Shown: positions 60,274 through 64,000 of the stretch, one piece after another
Position numbering within the stretch: the first letter of the stretch is position 1
Layout of the letters: each line of letters begins with the position of its first letter
Source of the DNA: Treponema parvum
GTDB taxonomy: Bacteria; Spirochaetota; Spirochaetia; Treponematales; Treponemataceae
Length of the DNA stretch: 64,000 nucleotides
NCBI RefSeq assembly: GCF_017893945.1
Contig: NZ_CP054257.1
Coordinates: 1,240,001-1,304,000 of the forward strand
Reading direction: 5' to 3'
Notes under the pieces: model-generated
Database searches by the model: none
What the model saw: the letters and a program-made list of their open reading frames with translations, nothing else
Told to the model about the DNA's origin: nothing
Translations under genes and position numbers: made by a program

Positions 60274-61383
60274 TTATAAGTTTTTGCAGATCGTGTTTAA
60301 GATTATATCGGCGGTATCTTTATATGAATATATGTTTTCAGGGAGCTTTGGAACTTCGTCGTTTAAGTGAAGAACGATCTGTTTTGAAAGATCTTCTGCG
60401 TCCCCGCATTTAAAAAATATCACGGGAAAATCTTTATATATTTCTTTAAACACGGGAATATCCGAAATTACGGCGTTCGTCCCGCAGCACAGGGCTTCAA
60501 GCGGCGGAATACCGAATCCTTCGTAAAAAGAAGGCTGAACGAGCAGTTTAGCTTTCTTATACTGTTTTTTTAACTTTGAATTATTGATTTTTCCGGTAAA
60601 CGTGACCGAACCGTCGGTAATATCCTGAAATCTTTCGATGATTTCTTTATCGCCGGTTCTGAAATTCTCCGCGTTTCCCACGATCACCAGATTCAAATCC
60701 TTTATTTGCTTTTTCGCCTGTGAATATGCTTCGAGCAAAATCGAAAGGCCCTTGTGTTTTTTTATATTGCCCACAAATAAGATCGTATTTTCGTCTTTGA
60801 GGGACTTCGACGTTTGATTTTGATTTTCGGTCTGTTTTTGATCCTCTTCCGGCAGCTCGTGCGCATCTTCATCGTCTTTTAAAACCCACGAAGGAAGACC
60901 GTTATAACCGACTATTATGTTTTTTTTGCAATGCAATCGGTATAAGATTCTGTCTTTTGAAAATTCCGATACGGTAAAAACAGCTTTTGACAGCCTTATC
61001 GCGCGCTTGTAGATAAATTTGCGCATAAGATTTCCAAGAGGAGAAGAAAGGCCTTTTACGTCCAAAAAAACCACGTCGTGAATGGTGGAATAGATCGGAA
61101 TTTTTATTCCCGAAGGAATATTGCAGTACGGCGTATAGTAGGCGTCGCACGAATTTATTTTGTCAAGGACATCTTTAGGAAATGAAAAGAATTCCGCAAA
61201 GGAAAACGGCCTTACGTCGCAAAAACAGAATTCTACGTTCTGTTTACGCAAAAATGCCGTGCATTGCTCGTGAGTTCCCAAAAGCAGGCATTGGTCTTTT
61301 TTAAGAAAATAAGGAATAAGTTCGCTCACATAAGTGCCGATTCCACCGGAATCGATCATACGGCAATCTATTGCAAGCCTCAT
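60274..61383 (-). CDS. GT4-family glycosyltransferase (copy A)
   Basis: A 369-residue GT-B enzyme: DSGGIGTYVSELIPYFLKKDQ at the N-terminus, ILFVGNIKKHKGLSILLEAYSQAKKQIKDLNLVIVGN in the middle, and the C-terminal donor site AKLLVQPSFYEGFGIPPLEALCCGTNAVISDIPVFKEI with its EGFGxxxxE motif. It probably adds a sugar to a lipid-linked polysaccharide. A low-complexity Glu/Gln insert (ELPEEDQKQTENQNQTSK) lies near 180. Overlaps the next gene by 4 bases. Confidence 0.92.
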   Translation of the reverse strand: MRLAIDCRMIDSGGIGTYVSELIPYFLKKDQCLLLGTHEQCTAFLRKQNVEFCFCDVRPFSFAEFFSFPKDVLDKINSCDAYYTPYCNIPSGIKIPIYSTIHDVVFLDVKGLSSPLGNLMRKFIYKRAIRLSKAVFTVSEFSKDRILYRLHCKKNIIVGYNGLPSWVLKDDEDAHELPEEDQKQTENQNQTSKSLKDENTILFVGNIKKHKGLSILLEAYSQAKKQIKDLNLVIVGNAENFRTGDKEIIERFQDITDGSVTFTGKINNSKLKKQYKKAKLLVQPSFYEGFGIPPLEALCCGTNAVISDIPVFKEIYKDFPVIFFKCGDAEDLSKQIVLHLNDEVPKLPENIYSYKDTADIILNTICKNL

Positions 61384-62516
61384 TTAAAAACTCCGTTTTT
61401 GCATTCGCCTGCCGGATAAAATTCCGATAGAATTTCATTTAAAGTCTGTTCCATCTGTTTTCTAAAGCGCTCTTCGGAAAACGACGCCGCATGTTCGTAA
61501 ACGGATTTTTGATCGTAAAACGCGCCCAGTTTTTCAAAGCGCTCTATTGCGTCGGCAAGGCTTTTTTCTTCTTGCCTGTCGAAAAAGATTCCGGTTTTTC
61601 CGTCTATCACGGTTTCAAGCGCGCCGCCCTTGCCGTACGCGATTACCGGACGTCCGCAGGCCTGCGCTTCAACGGGAATTATCCCGAAGTCTTCTTCCGC
61701 ACAAAAGATGAGCGCCTTGCACCTTTGCAGATAATTTTTAACTTCTTCGTCGCTTATCCTGCCGGTAAATATTATGTCTGAGTTTCCGTTTGCCAGTGTT
61801 TTAAGACTTTTTTCGCCGCTTCCGCTTCCTATGACGACAAGTTTTCGCTTAAGGCGTATACATGCGGATATAGCAAGATCTACGCGCTTATACGGAACGA
61901 AGCGCGAAAAAACTACGTAAAAATCTTCGCTTTCTTTGTAATTAGGCGACAGCCGCTGCGTGTCTACCGGAGGATAGATTACTTTAGCGTCTCGTCCCCA
62001 AAATTTTTTTATTCTTCGCGCTATATAATTTGAATTTGCAATTACGCTGTCTATTCTTTGAGCGGAAATAAAATCCCACATGCGGATATCGGGCATCCAT
62101 CTGTCCATAAAAAAACGCGTGACGCGGCCGCTTCGCTTTTTGTAATCGAAAAACAAATCCCAGGCATAGCGCATGGGAGTGTGCACGTAAGCCACGTGAG
62201 GAACCGAAGGATGCGTTATCACTCCTTTGGCACAAGAAGAAGAACTGCACAAGACTAGGTCATAGGATGAAAGATCGAACGATTCGAATGCCTTGGGCAT
62301 GAGAGAAAGGAGTTTCGTATAAATCTTTGTCGCCATAGGAAATTTCTGTATAAAAGACGTATGAACTTTTTCAGGAGGAAAAATCTTTGCCATCTTTTTT
62401 TTGTCATAAACAAGGGTGTAGATGTCCGCTTGTGGATAGATTTTCAAGAATTGTTGAACAACTCTTTCTGCTCCTCCAAAATTTACTAACCAATCATGAA
62501 CAATCGCTACTTTCAT
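61380..62516 (-). CDS. GT4-family glycosyltransferase (copy B, WbaZ-like)
   Basis: A 378-residue GT-B enzyme. VAIVHDWLVNFGGAERVVQQFLKIYPQADIYTLVYD is the N-terminal acceptor fold; YVVFSRFVPYKRVDLAI, RKLVVIGSGSGEKSL, and AEEDFGIIPVEAQACGRPVIAYGKGGALE are donor-site features, with the E in EDFGIIPVE. Similar proteins act as mannosyltransferases in O-antigen synthesis; the sugar here is not known. It is first of the two-gene GT pair. Confidence 0.92.
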   Translation of the reverse strand: MKVAIVHDWLVNFGGAERVVQQFLKIYPQADIYTLVYDKKKMAKIFPPEKVHTSFIQKFPMATKIYTKLLSLMPKAFESFDLSSYDLVLCSSSSCAKGVITHPSVPHVAYVHTPMRYAWDLFFDYKKRSGRVTRFFMDRWMPDIRMWDFISAQRIDSVIANSNYIARRIKKFWGRDAKVIYPPVDTQRLSPNYKESEDFYVVFSRFVPYKRVDLAISACIRLKRKLVVIGSGSGEKSLKTLANGNSDIIFTGRISDEEVKNYLQRCKALIFCAEEDFGIIPVEAQACGRPVIAYGKGGALETVIDGKTGIFFDRQEEKSLADAIERFEKLGAFYDQKSVYEHAASFSEERFRKQMEQTLNEILSEFYPAGECKNGVFK

Positions 62517-62634
62517 GTTTTTATTTCCTTGATTTTTTGTACGATTAAAAAAGTATTTTCTAACTTTTTGAATAGAAGTTTTTGTAACACAAACTTACTA
62601 TTTTTTTCATCAAAAAAATTATAAGTAATTTATC

Positions 62635-62675
62635 AAAAAAAATCCTACACAGTTTTTTTTACTATGCAGGATTTT
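62635..62675 (-). terminator. Intrinsic terminator after the CDP-glycerol transferase-like gene
   Basis: Minus strand: AAAATCCTGCATAG pairs with CTGTGTAGGATTTT (two G-U wobbles), loop A-rich, followed by a T-run. It lies just after the stop codon at 62693 and separates this gene from the GT pair. Confidence 0.85.
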
Positions 62676-62692
62676 CTTTAAGAATTTTAACA

Positions 62693-63925
62693 TCAAGTGT
62701 TTGCTTCTTCCATCGTTTTTATCATAAAATCTGCGGTTCTTTTTCCCGCTTCTCCTATGAACATCCACGCTTGCTCTTTTGCTTTTTTTCTCTCTTCTGA
62801 AAGTTTTGGAGAATCACTTGCGTTTTGAATAATCTCTTTTATGTTGGCAAAGTCTTTTTCCTCAACTTTTATTCCAATCTTTTTTACAGTTTCAAATTGC
62901 CAAATTTCATGGTCAATGTCGTAAGCATCGTAGGGAGCAAGATCCATTTCTGCATTAGCATACATCACAGGCTTATCGCAGAGAAAAGTGTAGTCCCATA
63001 TTATTCCAGAAAAATCTGTAATCATTATATCTGCTTTTTTTAATGAATAAAAATTATCCGAATTTGAGTCCCATTCAACATTTGGAGTATCCTTGTAGCA
63101 TTCTTGCAACTCTTTTAACATCTCTTTTTCTGAGATTTTGCTTTGTGGGTGAGGGCGAATTATTATATTCCATCCTGTGTTTACTAAAGGTTCTAGTAAT
63201 TTCTTTCCGTATTTAGAAAGCAGAGCGCTTTTTCCCCAACTTGGCGAAACCAAAACCGTAAATTTGTGATTTTCATCGTTCGGAAGTTTTTCAATTTTTT
63301 GTTTAAAAACATCAAGATAAGTACAGCCTACTGTCAATAGAGTTTTTGCTGGTAGATTTCTTTGTTTTTCCATCTCTCGAATGTCATTAAACTGATAGTC
63401 GCCAGTACAAAGGATAGAATCAAAATAGTCAATTCCAAAAAGGCGGTACATTGTAGGGTCTCCAGGTGAATGAAAGATGTGGGAATAGTGTTTTACGTTC
63501 TTGCTTCTTTTTAATTGATAAACTTGAAGACCCGGCGTACTCATCAAAACAAAACCTGCGCTCAACATATTGAGTTTTGCAAACGCTTTGTTTCCTTCTC
63601 CAATCACTTCTGGATGAACATATTCATATTTTTCTGCAAATACAGGATCGCTTTCTGTTGCAACGTAATAAGTTATATCTATCTTTCGATTTTCAAAATC
63701 GTCGAGAATAGGCTTAAAAACGTTCCAATAGCGTTTGTCTTCGGAATAAATGACATATTTTTTGTACGCTTTGTCATTTTTTTGTGCTTTTCCGCCTGTG
63801 ATAAAAATTTTTAGTTTTATCCAAAACGCTTTAAAAAGGAAATAAAGAGTTGCACAGGCCCCGATTAAAATTGAAAAAAGCATTGAACCTGTGCCTGGAT
63901 CTATGTAAAGAAAATTATAAATCAT
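62693..63925 (-). CDS. CDP-glycerol glycerophosphotransferase-like protein (TagB/TagF family)
   Basis: A 410-residue protein with a membrane helix at 8-30 and a GT-B type domain: YSHIFHSPGDPTMYRLFGIDYFDSILCTGDYQ, VLVSPSWGKSALLSKYG, IIRPHPQSKISEKEM and MITDFSGIIWDYTFLCDKPVMYA. Family members add glycerol phosphate, ribitol phosphate or sugars to cell-surface polymers; the DFSG...D motif is intact. Its AT-rich codon use differs clearly from the balanced genes before it, which suggests recent transfer. Start overlaps the upstream gene's stop by 4 bases. Confidence 0.9.
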   Translation of the reverse strand: MIYNFLYIDPGTGSMLFSILIGACATLYFLFKAFWIKLKIFITGGKAQKNDKAYKKYVIYSEDKRYWNVFKPILDDFENRKIDITYYVATESDPVFAEKYEYVHPEVIGEGNKAFAKLNMLSAGFVLMSTPGLQVYQLKRSKNVKHYSHIFHSPGDPTMYRLFGIDYFDSILCTGDYQFNDIREMEKQRNLPAKTLLTVGCTYLDVFKQKIEKLPNDENHKFTVLVSPSWGKSALLSKYGKKLLEPLVNTGWNIIIRPHPQSKISEKEMLKELQECYKDTPNVEWDSNSDNFYSLKKADIMITDFSGIIWDYTFLCDKPVMYANAEMDLAPYDAYDIDHEIWQFETVKKIGIKVEEKDFANIKEIIQNASDSPKLSEERKKAKEQAWMFIGEAGKRTADFMIKTMEEANT

Positions 63926-64000
63926 TTTTCATCCCTGTTTTTGAAAAAATTTTTTATCAATCCCAAAACTTTATTCATTTCTTCTTCTGGCGCAACAGTA
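63922..64000 (-). CDS. 3' end of an unidentified gene (cut by window edge)
   Basis: On the minus strand the frame reads TVAPEEEMNKVLGLIKNF, FKNRDEK and a TGA at 63924-63922, which overlaps the ATG of the CDP-glycerol transferase-like gene (ATGA). This implies one operon. The 25 visible residues are too few for a family call. Confidence 0.6.
   Translation of the reverse strand, partial: TVAPEEEMNKVLGLIKNFFKNRDEK

Noticed and set aside
1..64000. tRNA, rRNA, tmRNA and CRISPR arrays
   Set aside because: No cloverleaf, CCA-type ends, rRNA signatures or regularly spaced repeats were noticed by eye; a tRNA scan was not possible.

Overview
The window looks like a chromosomal segment of a Treponema-type spirochaete. 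The main reasons are the gene order flbD-motA-motB-fliL-fliM-fliY-fliO-fliP-fliQ-fliR-flhB-flhA-flhF-flhG, which is the layout known from Treponema pallidum and T. denticola; a V-type ATPase operon in the spirochaetal order atpE-(DUF2764)-atpA-atpB-atpD-atpI-atpK; an IleRS of the long eukaryote-like class; and many envelope proteins with loose spirochaetal lipoprotein signals. Species cannot be read from the sequence. No rRNA, tRNA, CRISPR array or complete insertion sequence was found.

Region 1 (1-5,400) is accessory DNA, visibly AT-rich over its first 3 kb. It holds two detached C-terminal tips of RHS-type polymorphic toxins that share a 52-bp identical repeat. The first tip carries an M23-like metallopeptidase domain and is followed by a small exported protein. 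The second carries a possible cysteine-peptidase domain, is broken by a one-base frameshift, and is followed by a coupled SUMF1-like exported protein. Then come two unknown ORFs, an intergenic stretch with two predicted stem-loops, a DUF2281/PIN toxin-antitoxin pair, a decayed RHS core fragment joined to the 3' end of the PIN gene, and a higBA module on the opposite strand.

Region 2 (5,500-27,060) is mostly core genome. On the plus strand are an exported protein, ileS, a lipoprotein, a Upp-like phosphoribosyltransferase and a TPR lipoprotein. On the minus strand a six-gene operon (20,209 to 12,935) encodes a very acidic protein, an unknown protein, two DUF115/Maf-type motility-associated proteins and a membrane protein with a degenerate GGDEF domain. 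Further on lie a DivIC-like protein with tsaC, an unknown exported protein with smpB, a signal peptidase I with an arginine where the catalytic lysine is expected, hemW, and an OmpR/EnvZ-type two-component system.

Region 3 (27,400-46,280) is the large motility operon: stator, switch, export gate, FlhF/FlhG, the FliA/WhiG sigma factor, a FapA (DUF342) protein with a Jag-N-like N-terminus, a possible SwrB-like membrane protein, then an aldose 1-epimerase. Region 4 (46,416-55,844) is the V-ATPase operon, followed after seven bases by ispG and an exported repeat protein.

Region 5 (55,938-64,000) is an envelope/polysaccharide locus on the minus strand: an AT-rich CDP-glycerol glycerophosphotransferase-like gene, two GT4 glycosyltransferases, a WbaP-type sugar-phosphate transferase and an Omp85-like protein. 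An Rpn-family nuclease gene and a dense cluster of inverted repeats interrupt it.

Two themes cross the regions. Four genes or operons (higBA, smpB, lepB, flbD) have sigma-70-like promoters whose -10 boxes end about seven bases before the start codon with no Shine-Dalgarno sequence, so they look leaderless. Several short perfect palindromes also lie just upstream of minus-strand genes.
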